Source: Plecoglossus altivelis (taxonomy: Eukaryota > Chordata > Actinopteri > Osmeriformes > Plecoglossidae). Taken from it: 64,000 bases of DNA. Location: the NCBI GenBank assembly GCA_036571765.1, contig BROE01000024.1, positions 310,001 through 374,000 of the forward strand, in the 5' to 3' direction. Of this stretch, positions 34,601-46,715 are shown piece by piece. Both the position numbers and the translations under genes were made by a program. The notes under the pieces are model-generated. The model had not been told where the DNA came from. It saw nothing but the letters and a program-made list of their open reading frames with translations, and ran no database searches. The first letter of the stretch is position 1. Every line of letters begins with the position of its first letter.

Positions 34601-37600
34601 GGCTGAAACAGTCTGTAAGAAGCGAAGAGAGCTCTCTGGTTCTTGTTCAGCCTGGTTCTGCTATATTTTCATCATGGATCCACTGCTGAGCCTGTATGAT
34701 TGGCTAGTGGACTGGATCCACAGCCAAGCCTCTCTGATACTGTGTTCAGACCAGGGCCAGTTCCCAATGCCACAAGGCCAGCTGGGACTAACCCCTTCCA
34801 CAGCTCAGCCAATCGCATGGTCAGAAGCCAAGAGCTACACTACAGTGGTGTGTAAAAGTGATGCGTAATGAAAGTTGACATTGTCAATGCTTAGCGTGAG
34901 CCAATCAACATCGCCACATGCAGAGCAGAAAAGCTGCTGGGTTGGGGGAGATGGAAGGAACAAAGGAGCAGATTTCTATATGAGCCAGCAGTGCAGGAGC
35001 GCGCAAGGTAGGTGTGTTGTGTTTTAAGGTGTGTGCATTTGTAAACACTTGTGTGTTTGTGTACCTGAATCTCTATGTGTAGTAGGTCTGGGTAAAGATC
35101 TAGAGCCGTTAACACGGACAGGAGCTCTGGCTGCTGGGGACACAGGTAGACTGTGTCTGGGACTGTTCCTCTGGGCTGGAGACACACACACACGCTCCGT
35201 CAAACACACACACATATGCATAGCGCGCACACACACAAGCACGCATACATGTGCATCCATACACTGTCAAACACACATGCATGGTGCATTGGTCTGTTGA
35301 TCAATGAAAATGATGGTTCTACTTGTTATCATTGTTGTCTGGGGGGAGGGGTTTTCACAGCTGTGTGTGGGGGGTTGATGTCTGTGCAATCACGCAAGAA
35401 GACATGTTCAACTGTAGCAATGCAGACTGAACCTAAATCCATAAAGATGGCCTGATGTTGTCTCAACAAGATCCCAATGTGTTCCTCCCTCTCCCCCAAC
35501 CCTCAATTCCTCTTCCAGATCTCACCTCCGTCCAAACTGCGGGACATGATGTAGCGTTTGCTGGTGGAGCGCTGGAAGAAGGGAGCTGGCCGGGCGATCT
35601 GGGATGAGGCTCGTCGGGTCTGGACCTGGGTCCTGCCGCTATAGCGGAACTTTGAACCCAGCGACAGAAACTTTCTGGGAGGCTCCTCTGGGGACACAAG
35701 CCTGCAGAGCGAAAGGCCAGGAGGTGATATATAAGGGCTCAGTGGCTCGAGGGACTGACCCACAGTCAGGCTGGCTCACCTGAAGAAGGTGTGGTGCTCC
35801 ACGCAGACCTTCCACAGCCTCTTGGCTGCTCTGTGGTTGGGAAGTTTGAAGCCAATGGTGCTCTCAAACTGTTCAAACTGGAGACAAGGACAAAAGGATA
35901 AGAGGAGGTACAGTGAGACATACAAAAAGCAGGGAGTGATGTAGAGAAATCGAGGAAAATGTGACACAGACAGAGTTAGATAAAACATGTTAAATTAATG
36001 ACAAGAGAGTGTGTGTCCAGAGAATGTGTGAACCTCTCCAGGTCGTATCTTGACGTAGAAGTTGTTCCTCTTGTAGGAGATCTTGAGGACTTTGGGCCAG
36101 GCGAAGCGGTTGATCCTCAGACGGTCTCTGTAGATCAACAGCCCGCTGGAACACACACCCAGCATGATCTCCACACCCTCTGAGTCCTGTATACACACAC
36201 ACATGCACATCAGTACACTGTTGTAACTCTACAACTCTAGATTACAGATAGGTTTCGAAGCAGACAGTTTCTAATGGTGGGTGTATGTATGACATGTTAC
36301 CACTTCACTTTATATGGGAGGTCTGACTAGAGCAAGCCCATTGCAGAACAGAGGTATTGGTGTGTCTCTGTGCAAATTCTCTTTTGTGTATCTGTGAGAG
36401 TGTGTGTCTGATCCAATGGGCTTGGGAAGCTTGGGAGAAACACAACAGAGTGAGATGACAATGTTCTGTGATTTGGAGTAATGGGACCTGACAGCCTTAC
36501 TGAAACTCCCTGAAAACCAGACTGTGTAACCTACATCACTAACTCGAAAAACAGACTCCCAGTCACTATTTGAGTATCTTTTTGCTATCTTCCTAACTTT
36601 CACAGCCCCCTCAGTATCTTTCTTTCACACACACATTTTTCTATCTGTCTCATCTTTCGACTCTTAAAGTCACATATGTGTGTGATGCTTCATGGGATAC
36701 TATTTGTGTGTTTTCTATACCTGTCTAATAGTATGGGTTGCTTAACAGGAAGTCTCCATTGTGCAGTCATGTGATCAGACTGGTCATGCAGACACAGCTC
36801 TAGTGAGATGGTTGTGTGACACATGTTACTAACACGTGTAATAGTACACAGGTGGACAGCACAGTACATTGGGTTACAAACAGACAGTAAGTACATCATA
36901 CACAAACAGGAAGCAGCCTTACCTCCCCCTTAGCTGGAGACAAGCACTCAAACAGGCTTCCTACCAACTAGGCCAATCAGGCAGAACAGCAACAGAAACA
37001 GACAGAAAACAAACAGGCTGGGCTGACCAAACCAAGGAAGGGTTGCATGCTACAAAACATATAATAATGCTACCCAAAGGTATTGCTATCCAGTGACATT
37101 GCTAATGTGAGGTAATGCTTTCCAGAGTTAATGCAAAACAGTGACATTTGCTAATAGGATGTCATGCTAGCCAGATGTGATAATACTAACAGTAGGTGAT
37201 AATATCCAGTTGTATTACTAACAGGAGGTCATGTTGACAATTGATAATGATATCCAATGATAATGCCACCCAATGATACTGCTACCCTATGGTAATGCTA
37301 TCCAGTGGTATTGCTTACACGAGTTAATGCAACCCAGAGGTAATGCTTTCCAGCAATATTGCTGACATGAGGTAATGCTAACCAGCGATAATACTACCCA
37401 GTGGTAATGCTAACCAGTGCTAATGCTGCACAGAGATAATTATACACATGGATGATGATAACCAGTTACAATGCAAACCAGTAAATACGATTTTCAGTGG
37501 TAATGATGTACAGAATTTATGTTATCCAGTGGTAATGATACAAAATGATAATGCCATCCAGTGATAATGCTATCCAGTGATCTTGCAACCGGATATATGC

Positions 37601-40600
37601 GTGACGCTTGGCTGCCCAGTTAGGTAAGGATATTCAGCAGGAAGGATTTTTCCCGATGTTCCTGGTGACGTATTGTATTGAGTGTCGGATCAGGTCAATA
37701 TTCTGCATGTTTGGTAAGTAGAGCAACACTAGCAGCACTCTGATTCCACTTTGCCCATCCATCCATCCATCCATCCATCTCACACACTCACCCTCTCTGT
37801 CAATTCCATTAAATGTATTGACTTCCGTTTTTATTTTATTTTATATATATTCTGTTCCATTTGCTGTATTGGTGTGGTTCATGGTCATCTATCTATTATT
37901 TAATGAATCTTGGGGTGTTTGTCTTTATGTGTGTGTCATGAATATCTCAAGAACTGGGCTCTGTATGAACTGAAAATTGTTTCATGTATTGCTTCTGATC
38001 TAAAGACGTACAGTTCTGAATGTGATGTTGATTGAAGAGCTGTTTTGTGTTCACGAAACATATATAGGCCTTCAAAGTTACACGTGTTGCACCACAAAAA
38101 TTTAATAATTATTATTTTTTTACCAGTAAGACACCTGAACCAGTTGGTAATCCATTTTTAATTTAGCAAATCACTTCACAGTACTATGAAGGGGGACATC
38201 CACTAACAATTCATGCTTCAATTGTTTAGTGGCCTTCAGTTTGATCTGTTCTATACTACAAGTATAGAATATACTTGATTTCCATTGCCTTGATACGCAT
38301 CACCAAATGAAGACTTACTTGCTGGACAATCTTTCAACTAGCAACTTACAAGCATGTTTTTGCATACTGTCAGTTGGATGCAAACTTTTGTATTGATATA
38401 TCAGTGGTATCAGTTAGAATCAGCTCCATGCAAGTGGTTCTCTCATGAAATGCTGGAAAGCTAAATAACAGCAATACAATATGAAGTGGTTACTTCTTTT
38501 TCAGCATAGACTAGTGAATTGTGTCTCGTTAATGAATTAATGTGTTCACTACTTTGAGGAATGAGCAGTAACATTGCTAGTGGAAACAAATTACTCGTGC
38601 ACACAATCTACAATTAATAAGATAACACTAAATCAGCTAGCAGATATCTTAATCACCAGCTGTATCATGTTTATTGGGCAATATTATTACCAAAGCAAGC
38701 AAGAAGGTACAGATGAGATTTGGTACTCTGCTCCATTACTTACTGAGGAACTGTGCTCTCCTGTGCTTGGTTTGGTGATGTAACTGGTTTGTGATTTGTG
38801 GGTTATGTAAAGGAGCGGGTGGGGTTTGACAGATGGATGCTACGGTGATACCAGGGCATTCTAATGCTATGGCAACAGAAAAAAGAACTAGAACAAAATG
38901 AAAGGGAAATGACAGACTCAAACCTCACTGCCCCACCCCGGGGCACCAACTATACACCATACCCTGTCATGATTATGAAGAGGACAGGAGAGAGAAGGGA
39001 GGAGGAAGAGAAGGAGAAGAGGAAGAGGGGGAGAGGAAGAGAAGATGTGGAGGACTTCTCAGATCCATGTATCATGTATGTAACACAGCCAATTGTCTGT
39101 GTGTTTGTAGGCGTACCTTTGCATGGTGGAGGTCCACCCCATACATAGAGAGCTTCTTGACATTTTCCAGGAATTGCATCTCAGCCTCGGCTGGTGTCAT
39201 TCCCCTGGAAAAACACACACCTGCTTGAGTGGGAGGGTTTACAGACGAGGTAAAGCAGAGAAAAGACAGGTAGAGTTTGTTTGGCATGACTGACTTGTAG
39301 TTCTTGTGCAGGTCCATGATCTTGTCCTCCAGCTCTTTGGTCTGGTTGGGGGCAAAGCGCAGCTCACTGATGTAGTCTGGCCCAGACTCCTCAGGGTCAA
39401 AGTCCCCCAGCTCTGATTGGACGGTGTAGGAACCCAGGACAGTGTGAGTGGCTAAGGAGCAGGGCAGACGTCCAGACACCACGTCATCCCTCAGCTGCAA
39501 GCACAGGTAGTACCTGGGGAGGGGAGTGTGGACATGAGTCTGTGTGTGTTTGTAGCACAGACATCTCCATCAATGAGGGTAATACGATAAACATAATTAA
39601 GTATTGCTAACAATCCGGTACATTAAAGATACCTATAAAGCAACTAGGCATGCCATATGGCATAATTCACCCCTACTGAGAAGCTTATTTCAAATGGATT
39701 CTCCTGTTTTGCAATGCAGTTGCATTGAGTCTCTCCATGTTTTGTAAATTGCATGCATTCGGTAAAATTGCTAGTCTCTCTTGAAAAATCTGAATAGTTG
39801 CTAAATATTTGATTCCTCGCCCTTCCTCCTCCACGCTATTCTTCGACACGTCCAGACACGTCTCAAGTTGCGTAAGAGTTAGACTAGAGAGTTAATGAGC
39901 CACACAGATAGAAGAACACTTGAAAGTTTTGTAGAGGAGGAATCTAAACAGTGAGGAAAATAAGTATTTGAACACCCTGCAATTTTGCAAGTTCTCCCAC
40001 TTGGAAATTGTCATCGTAGGTGCATGTCCAATGTGAGAGACATAATCCCCCAAAAAATCCAGAAATCACAATACGTGATTTGTTGTACTATTCATTTGTA
40101 TGATACAGCTGCAAATAAGTATTTGAATGCCTGTCTATTAGCTAGAATTCTGACCCTTAAATACCTAAATATAACTTTTTGGTCATAATTCCACTAAACG
40201 TGTTTGGAGGAAGAAGAATGATGAGTACCATCCCAAGAACACCATCCCTATTGTGAAGCATGGGGGTAGTAGCATCATGCTTTGGGGGTGTTTTTCTGCA
40301 CATGGGACAGGGCGACTGCACTATATTAAGAAGAGGATGACCGGGGCAATGTATTGAGAGATTTTGGGGAACAACCTCCTTCCCTCAGTTAGAGCATTGA
40401 AGATGGGTCAAGGCTGGGTTAGCCAGGATAACTAAGGAGTGGCTCTGTAAGAAGCATATCAAGGTTCTGGCGTGGCCTAGCCAGTCTACAGACCTAAACC
40501 CAATAGAGAATCTTTGGAGGGAGCTCAGACTCCGTTTTTCTCAGCGACAGACCAGAAATCTGACTGATCTAGAGAAAATCTGTGTGGAGGAGTGGGCCAA

Positions 40601-43600
40601 AATCCCTCCTGCAGTGTGTGCAAACCTGGTGAAAAACTACAGGAAATGTTTGACCTCTGTAATTGCAAACAAAGGCTACTGTACTAAATATTAACATTGA
40701 TTTTTTTCTCAGGTGTTCAAATATGTATTTGCAGCTGTATCATACAAATAAATAGTTAATACATTGAACTATCATACATTGTGATTTCTGGATTTTCTTT
40801 TTTTTAGAGCCTGAACAGAGCCTCACAGTGGACATGCACCTAAGATGACAATTTCAGACCCCTCCATGATTTCCAAGTGGGAGAACTTGCAAAATAGCAG
40901 GGTGTTCAAATACTTATTTTCCTCACTGTATATACAATGATGGTCACAAATTATTGGTCACCTTTCAAAATAATAAAGGCAAAGGGTCACCACAAATAAT
41001 AACATATACATTAATTTGATTTTGTCAATGCAGAGATAAAATAAAGCACACTTAGTCCCAAATTCTATGAAGTGCAATTGTATTGTGAACATTTATGCTG
41101 GGGCAAATGTGAATCATTGTGTGTATGGGTGTCAGTTGACCTGGTGATGTCCTCAGACAGCTGTGTGGGATCAGGAGGGTAGAATTTGACGTTGAAGGAG
41201 AAGTTCCAGGCAATGCCTGTGAACAGACATCAGGAAGACAAACCCCTCAGAAAAAAAACAAGACAACAAACATTCCTTCTCTCCTCCATCACTTCTCCCC
41301 TTTCCTCTCTTTCCCTTCTATCCTTCCTCTCCACTCATTCCTCTCCTTCCTTCCCACTCTCATCTCTCTCTCCTTCCTTTGCCTCTCCTCCTTCCGCTCT
41401 CCTTTTCTCTTCACCTCCCATTCCACTCACCTCTGATCTGTTTCTTCATTTCCTTGGAGGGATCCAGCCAGTTCTGGAATAGGTCAGCAGAGGTCAGAGA
41501 ACAGTTATATACAGTCAGACATACACACACAAAGACAAAAAGAACACAGTATTGGGACACCTGACCATCAACTAAAATAATTTCTTGTACATCCCGTTTC
41601 AAAACTACAGGCAATAATTTAGAGTCCCCCTTCAGCTTCCACTCTCCTGGGAAGGGTGTTAGTTCATTCATCCACAAGAGCATTAGAGTTTGGGCAGTGT
41701 TGTGCAATTAGAGCTGGCTTACAGCTGACATTACAATTTATTCCAAATGTGTCGGATGGTTTTTAGGTCAGGGGTCTGCGCAGGCCAATGTTTTTACACC
41801 AAACTCAATAAAACATTTTTGTATGGACCTCCTTTTGTGCATAGAGCATAATCAAGCCTTAGAAGGAAAGGACCTTTCCCAAGATTTTGAAGCACAACCT
41901 TTTTTATAGTAACATTTGATGCCTGAGTATGAATAAATCCATCAGTAGAAATAAGGCTTTTGTCCCAAAACCACGAAAGCAGACATTGTTAATGTGGCTT
42001 GACATGGCCTACACAACAGCAGGGCCAAAACTCCCTAATACCCTTGTGTTAAGATGGACATAAAATCCCTCACACACACACAATCCAAAATCTCATGGAC
42101 ACCCTTTCCAGAGGAGAGGCAGCTCTCTTCTGTAAAGGGTATGTGATGGGGGGCTGGTCACAATAGGATGTCATAGAAGTTGCTATAGGTGTAATGTGTT
42201 GCTTTCCCAATACATTTGTTTATATATATATATATATATGCATATATATGCTTGCATGTATATAAATTATTTCATAAAAATAATCTATGACAATTCATAA
42301 AATTCATGTATCACATTTGTGCCAAGGTCAACCAACAGAGGGCAGTAAAGCCCTAATTATTCATGCCTGGCTACAGCCAGTTAATTGATTGCCTGTTCTA
42401 GAGTTTCAGGGAAATCAAACTGCTGAACAATCTGTTTTGGTTCTTAACCAAACCAAATTATACACAAAACAGGAAAAGATGGGGTAATAACAAGAACTGA
42501 GTTTAGGTATGAGCAACTTGCAAGCACACAATTTGACAAATTGAATTTCAAATGCTGTATGTGTGCGTATGCATGAAAATAAATACAAATATATATACAT
42601 ATTGTATGTTGCAAATATGCTGTTAAATACAATGTTAAATGTAATACATGTGTTAACATGCCAATAGGCAGTTTGAACACTTGAAAGTGAAACAAAAATT
42701 GAAACTGACAGACAGAGATAGAGAGGGAGATGAAGATAAGGAGAGGGAAGAGAATAGTAGACTCCACCTTCTGGTTGTCGAGGTCCCGGAATGTGATGCC
42801 AAAGTAATCCCTCTCTAGCAGGTTGAGGTGCTCACACACCTTGTCAAACAGCACATGGCCACGCTCTCGCTTCTGCAGGACACACACATTTGTATGCACA
42901 CGCATAAGTCCTCTCCAAGTGTACATGCAGTCAGGGCTTGTCTCTGTGGTGATTCACAGCCTTATTGTCGCAGGGATGTGGTTCTGATAACTGAGCTAAT
43001 GTAGGTCCAGTAATAAGAGAGCTCTCCTCTCTCCATCTCCTCCTTTGTGTCTCTCCTCCTGTCTCTTTCCTACCTCCACAGAGCAGGTGTAATCGGAGCC
43101 ATCCAGCAGAGTGACCTTGCAGTGCATGTTCCTCAGGCTCCTGCTGGTCCTGGCTGGAGAACGATTGATCTTGGAGGAGGAGGAGAGGTGAGATGCTTGA
43201 TCTTCCTCAGACTGGGTCACCTCCAGGCCAACCTCCACTCGCTCCACACCCTGACACACGTACAGACACACACAAGGAAATATGCATACTTAGACACACA
43301 CACAGCAGCTAGAGATCATTCAAGGTTCCCACTGGTCCTTGGAATCTTTGGAAGTTTTTCTAAGAAGAAAATCCTTTTGAGGAGGTTTTTTGAAAATATA
43401 CATAATTAGACATGGGAAGTGCTTACATTTATATATTTTGAGCAAGAATATAAACTGAAGTGCTGTGTTGTGTTGAGAGAAAAGGCAAGTGACATTCACT
43501 CCTTATGCTGTATTCACTGTATTCTTGTTAAAGAAATTATCAGTGTTTGAACAGTAATTAACCTGTCTCCATGCCTCAAACTATGACATGTTGTATCCTT

Positions 43601-43895
43601 TAATTTGAGGGTATTGGTTTTTGAAAGTCCTTGAAATATGAATAAAAATATGTTAATAATATGTTATAGAATGAGTTTAAATCCCAGGTAACCCTTAGAA
43701 GTATTACAGGTGTCTGTTTAACAGTTTCCTGTCTTGTGAGGTTCTGTTGGACACAGCTCACCTGCTCCTTTCGGACAGGTGTGCTGTGGGCAGCGGCCTG
43801 GGGGAATAACCCTGCCTGTGGGGGAGGAGCTTCCTGTGGGGGAGGAGCTTCCTGTGGGGAAGGAGCTTCCGGTTCTGTTGTCATGGTGATGTATC
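26315..43895 (-). CDS. epb41l3: Band 4.1-like protein 3 (protein 4.1B)
   Basis: Membrane-cytoskeleton adaptor with a FERM domain. The ATG is at 43884. Exons: 43762-43895, 43074-43250, 42768-42872, 41431-41473, 41141-41216, 39295-39513, 39117-39204, 36034-36186, 35780-35877, 35526-35701, 34163-34449, 33967-34014, 33250-33285, 31378-31566, 29348-30148, 28410-28529, 27587-28240, 27128-27238, 26914-27012, 26733-26813 and 26315-26422. Translation is 1263 aa (human about 1087). A Pro/Gln-rich N-terminus (EAPPPQ repeats, AAAHSTPVRKEQ) precedes the FERM domain from about residue 92 (KVTLLDGSDYTC) to about 375, then the FERM-adjacent region with RSTSKRYIMSRSLDGE. A 4.1 core element carries EWEKRLSSSP and APMIEPL. 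The C-terminal domain has VLMSAQTITSETSS and GDADIDHDEALAQAIKEAKE. Two exons of 801 and 654 bp add a long acidic insert. A paralogue suffix (a/b) cannot be assigned. Confidence 0.95.
28562..28598. repeat. (AC)n microsatellite
   Basis: About 18 AC units in the epb41l3 intron, directly upstream (gene sense) of the exon starting at 28529. Confidence 0.88.
28850..28995. repeat. Degenerate CAGCAGTGACCAG repeat
   Basis: Five or so diverged copies of a unit around CAGTGACCAGACCAGGCC lie in the epb41l3 intron between the exons at 28410-28529 and 29348-30148. Confidence 0.5.
30165..30480. repeat. Degenerate TAGCCTGGG minisatellite
   Basis: Repeated TAGCCTGGGT/TAACCTGG-like motifs fill this part of the epb41l3 intron next to the 801-bp exon. 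Copies are diverged and irregular, with an AT-rich interruption near 30290-30350. Confidence 0.5.
30566..30772. repeat. Two-copy tandem duplication, period 107 bp
   Basis: Copy one starts at 30566 and copy two at 30673, both with TGATTTGTAAACAGCTGAAG. They differ only by a few changes near the 3' end. The near identity points to a recent duplication. Confidence 0.88.
31650..31930. repeat. C/A-rich degenerate repeat
   Basis: Irregular copies of CACACCCAACACC and CCCCAACTA-type motifs in the epb41l3 intron upstream of the exon at 31378-31566. No coding sequence. Confidence 0.45.
32320..32510. repeat. Minisatellite block 1, TGTTATACTGTAGGCTGC family
   Basis: Diverged copies of an 18-base unit, TGTTATACTGTAGGCTGC. 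The same unit recurs almost perfectly at about 32785-32875, so the two blocks are one array split by about 270 bases of AT-rich sequence. Confidence 0.7.
32785..32875. repeat. Minisatellite block 2, same 18-base unit
   Basis: Four nearly exact copies of TGTTATACTGTAGGCTGC. They are far more homogeneous than block 1, which suggests recent expansion. Confidence 0.8.
33365..33965. repeat. GTTAGGGTGACAG minisatellite split by a foreign insert
   Basis: Copies of a roughly 13-base unit (GTTAGGGTGACAG) occur at about 33365-33450 and again at about 33822-33965, ending at the epb41l3 exon 33967-34014. The 370 bases between are unlike the array and are listed as a candidate transposon. Confidence 0.75.
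33451..33821. mobile_element. Candidate hAT-type non-autonomous element (MITE)
   Basis: The segment begins CAGGGCTTGCAACT and ends with TGTCAAGCCCGG, an imperfect terminal inverted repeat. A second inward match, TGCTCCC, occurs on both arms. It interrupts the GTTAGGG minisatellite. CAGGG ends are typical of hAT elements. A clear 8-bp target duplication could not be resolved inside the repeated flanks. Confidence 0.5.
37050..37590. repeat. Degenerate CCAGTGGTAATGCTA minisatellite
   Basis: Roughly 30 diverged copies of a 15-17 base unit such as CCAGTGGTAATGCTA lie in the epb41l3 intron between the exons at 36034-36186 and 39117-39204. Coding potential is absent. Confidence 0.7.
37590..39060. 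other. Remaining epb41l3 intron
   Basis: AT-rich intronic DNA with a short CATC run near 37757 and a GA-rich stretch near 38985-39050. I see no exon or recognisable element here. Confidence 0.5.
39949..40928 (+). mobile_element. Internally deleted Tc1-like transposon
   Basis: The inverted ends are CAGTGAGGAAAATAAGTATT on the left and the reverse complement AATACTTATTTTCCTCACTG on the right, followed by TA. From about 40250 the plus strand reads as a broken Tc1 transposase C-terminal half, including HGGSSIMLWGCFSAHG, then stops. The N-terminal half is missing, with an abrupt join near 40195-40200. It is about 0.98 kb, non-autonomous, in an epb41l3 intron. Confidence 0.88.
41545..42060 (-). 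mobile_element. Degenerate fragment of a second Tc1-like family
   Basis: It begins with CAGTATTGGGACACCTGACC, a common fish Tc1-type end. The reverse complement of about 41640-41850 resembles the widespread transposase C-terminal half (a CACAAAxGAGGTCCAT-type stretch and GGCCTGCGCAGACCCCTGAC). Multiple stops and indels are present and the right end is unclear. Confidence 0.6.
42218..42250. repeat. (TA)n-rich microsatellite
   Basis: Short TATATA run in an epb41l3 intron. Confidence 0.7.
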
Positions 43896-46320
43896 CTGCA
43901 ACACACATACAGAAAAAATGAAGTACATGTGGGATGCATACACACAAAACTGTGGCAGGCTTGTAGTGTGGACACTATAAGCACACTGCCGTACACCCGG
44001 AGCTAAAATGTGATTGGCTACTGATTTTCTCTTTTAAAACCATCCTGTAACCTTGCCCTGGACTCTGGGAGATGGAGAGAAAAAACTGATGAAAAAAGAG
44101 GGGTGAAGACTAAGCTTATGGAGATGCATGTAATCTCGTTTTATTGTCGCTGAAAGGACAGATGTGAAACTAACAGGAAATGAGGTGCACTCGGTCCTTC
44201 AATCATGTCCTCTACATCCTCTTCTCAGATAGAGGCTACAATTCTTATTTGTAGAGCACTGACGCAAAGGACCCAGACATACCGCAGGCAAGGTCAGGAT
44301 TCTCCAAGCACGGGCAAAGGGTGTTTCCTACCAGTAATCCCTTTTACATGAGTTGGTTGGAGGGGTGTTGTATGCTTCCCAGTTTCTCTGGTATGGTCAT
44401 AGAGGTATTTTTTTGCTTACATTGGGATGTTTGGCAACCAGACATGTACGTGTGAGATTCTGCAACATCAAGCTATACCTCAGCCTGGAGCACCAGAGCC
44501 CAGCCAGCACCTACAGAAGCACATCGGGATGTAGTGGGTGTTGGCTCGGGCATCACCCAGCCACCCCCATGGTGATGACACTGCAGCTGCACCATTATGC
44601 TAATAAAGTGGCTTCTCTCCACTCTACGATTGGGTGGCACTCAGACAGCTAACCACACAGATGAGACCCTGCCTAGGACCCCAAACCACCTCTAAACCTC
44701 ACACATGCAGCCTCTAAACCTCAAGCATGCAGTTACAACCTCACACATGCAGCCTCTAAACCTCACACATGCAGCTTCTAAATCTCACACATGCAGCTTC
44801 TAAAACTCACACATGAAGCCTCTAACCCTTGTACAATCATCCTCTAACCCTAAAACACACCGCCCATCATGAAGCTCTAACCCCAAGCTATGCAGCCTCT
44901 AACCCATGCGGGCGCTAACGGGATATGAGCAAGCCTGTCACCTAGCGCCGTACTGCGTTCAGTCTGATAATCTCGCTAGCCTCACCTCAGTAACCTACTC
45001 AGGCCTTCACTCCTACACGTATTCACTCATAGAGCCGTCCTCCCTAACTGCCTAATGTAACTGGCCCCATCTGTGTCGGTAGTATGCGCGTTCTCTCTGG
45101 CGTAACATAACACGCGCTGACAAAACTATTCATTTGGTTAAACGAGGGCGACCTGTCCTTAGAGACCGTCTTCTCTCATCCTCCGCTCTGTCAGCCAGGC
45201 CACACCCACCGCATTGCAGAAACATGCCGAAAACGGAGACACGGGAACTTCGGCAAAACACATCAAATTACAAATCTATTGACCAACAAGACTTCATTGA
45301 AAAATGACAATCAATAGGCCACCTCAAAGGTAAAACGCAGAGACGACATCAAATGCCAGATCTAACGGAACAACTGTTTGACTTCGGTTATAGTCTGCGC
45401 AATAAGACACTTTTCAGCATTAACGCTCGCACGATCATGACTGCATTATAGGGCTGTAGCGTTTAAAAAGCAAAAGCAACATGAAGATGCAATATGGTCC
45501 ACTCATGGGATTCCTCACATTTCCCTGCCTGATACAAACCTCCAATGATAGAAGCCCTGCCAGTCGGTTGCAATATAACGAAACACTGGCTAGGTATTTT
45601 AGTGATGCGCTCGAAGATGAACGATGCGGCGTCTGTCCTTCAAGTCACATCCGTCTGAAGAGACGCACAATGAGAAACTCTTCTGCGTCTTATAACTGAA
45701 CGAACGCTGGCAGCAACATATTCCTGTGTGATTACCGGTGTATGCCCTGGCTCCGTGTAGTTAAGTCTGCAGTGCCTCGGTTTGGCAGCTGGTTCCGATG
45801 TGCTACTGTGTGATCCGTTATGCTGTGCTTCTTCAGACAAACTCGCGCAATCCGGGCAACACACGGCATTCTGGGAATGAAAGCCCCCTGCATGCCTAAA
45901 CAGGACATTTCTTTCCCTCCCTCTTACACATAAACCCTTATGGCTCACACAAAAAAGGCCTACCTGGCATTCAGGATGAAGACCATTTTTTATAGCTCTG
46001 TGTGTGTTTGTTTCAGGATTCTGTACCTTCTCACATGCTTCCAACTTGTTTTCATGAGATAAATGTGAAACATGTGTTCAACTTCCTAATGGATTCCATC
46101 CCAGTGCTCCCTGCTCCTCCACACTGGGAGAGAAACAACTAAGATTCTAAATTAACTCCAGGTCCCAGACTGCCTAGCGTGTAGCACTGTGCTGGGATGA
46201 CCATTTTAGCACCAAGCCAATACAGCATCCCTTATGAGTCCCAGGACAAGGAAAGGGGAGGGTGCGATGGAAGGGAAGTTAATGCACATGACATGACAAC
46301 TTAAAACTTACAACTGTGAT
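43896..46320. other. Upstream of the epb41l3 coding start; promoter not located
   Basis: The first coding exon has a splice acceptor at 43895, so at least one non-coding 5' exon lies to the right. CpG-bearing patches occur at about 44920-45200 and 45380-45470, and again near 50000-50900; either could be a promoter. No exon is assigned. Confidence 0.35.
44684..44900. repeat. CAGCCTCTAAACCTCACACATG minisatellite
   Basis: About eight diverged copies of a 22-base unit containing CCTCTAAACCTCACACATG, directly adjacent to each other. Confidence 0.7.
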
Positions 46321-46321
46321 T

Positions 46322-46715
46322 TTGCACTACTGTGTATATAGCCCCCCTCCCACTGTTGCACTACTGTGTATATAGCCCCCCTCCCCTTGTATATACCCCC
46401 CCTCCCACTGTTGCACTACTGTGTATATAGCCCCCCTCCCCTTGTATATACCCCCCCTCCCACTGTTGCACTACTGAGTATATATCACCCCCTCCCCCTG
46501 TACTATATATACCCCACTTACTATAGTTATATTACCCCCATCTGTACAGTTATTGTCCACTTTTTATCTTATTTGTATTTTATAATATATTTTTATTATA
46601 TTTTCATCTACCTTCATTATGTTTCATATATGTTCTATGTTTTCACTTTCCTGTCACAGTAAATTCTGTGCTTGTATATCTTGCATAGCGAATAAAACTG
46701 ATTCTGATTCTGAAT
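46322..46715. repeat. C-rich tandem array ending in a LINE/SINE-like tail
   Basis: Copies of a unit combining TGTTGCACTACTGTGTATAT with AGCCCCCCTCCC and CTTGTATATACCCCCC run from 46322 to about 46500. AT-rich sequence follows, then a tail ending AATAAAACTGATTCTGATTC, the kind of short-repeat 3' end seen on fish LINE/SINE elements. The element class is inferred only from the tail. Confidence 0.45.

Noticed and set aside
44684..44900. Regular 22-base repeats that could suggest a CRISPR array
   Set aside because: The units are directly adjacent without unique spacers, and the DNA is vertebrate; this is a minisatellite.
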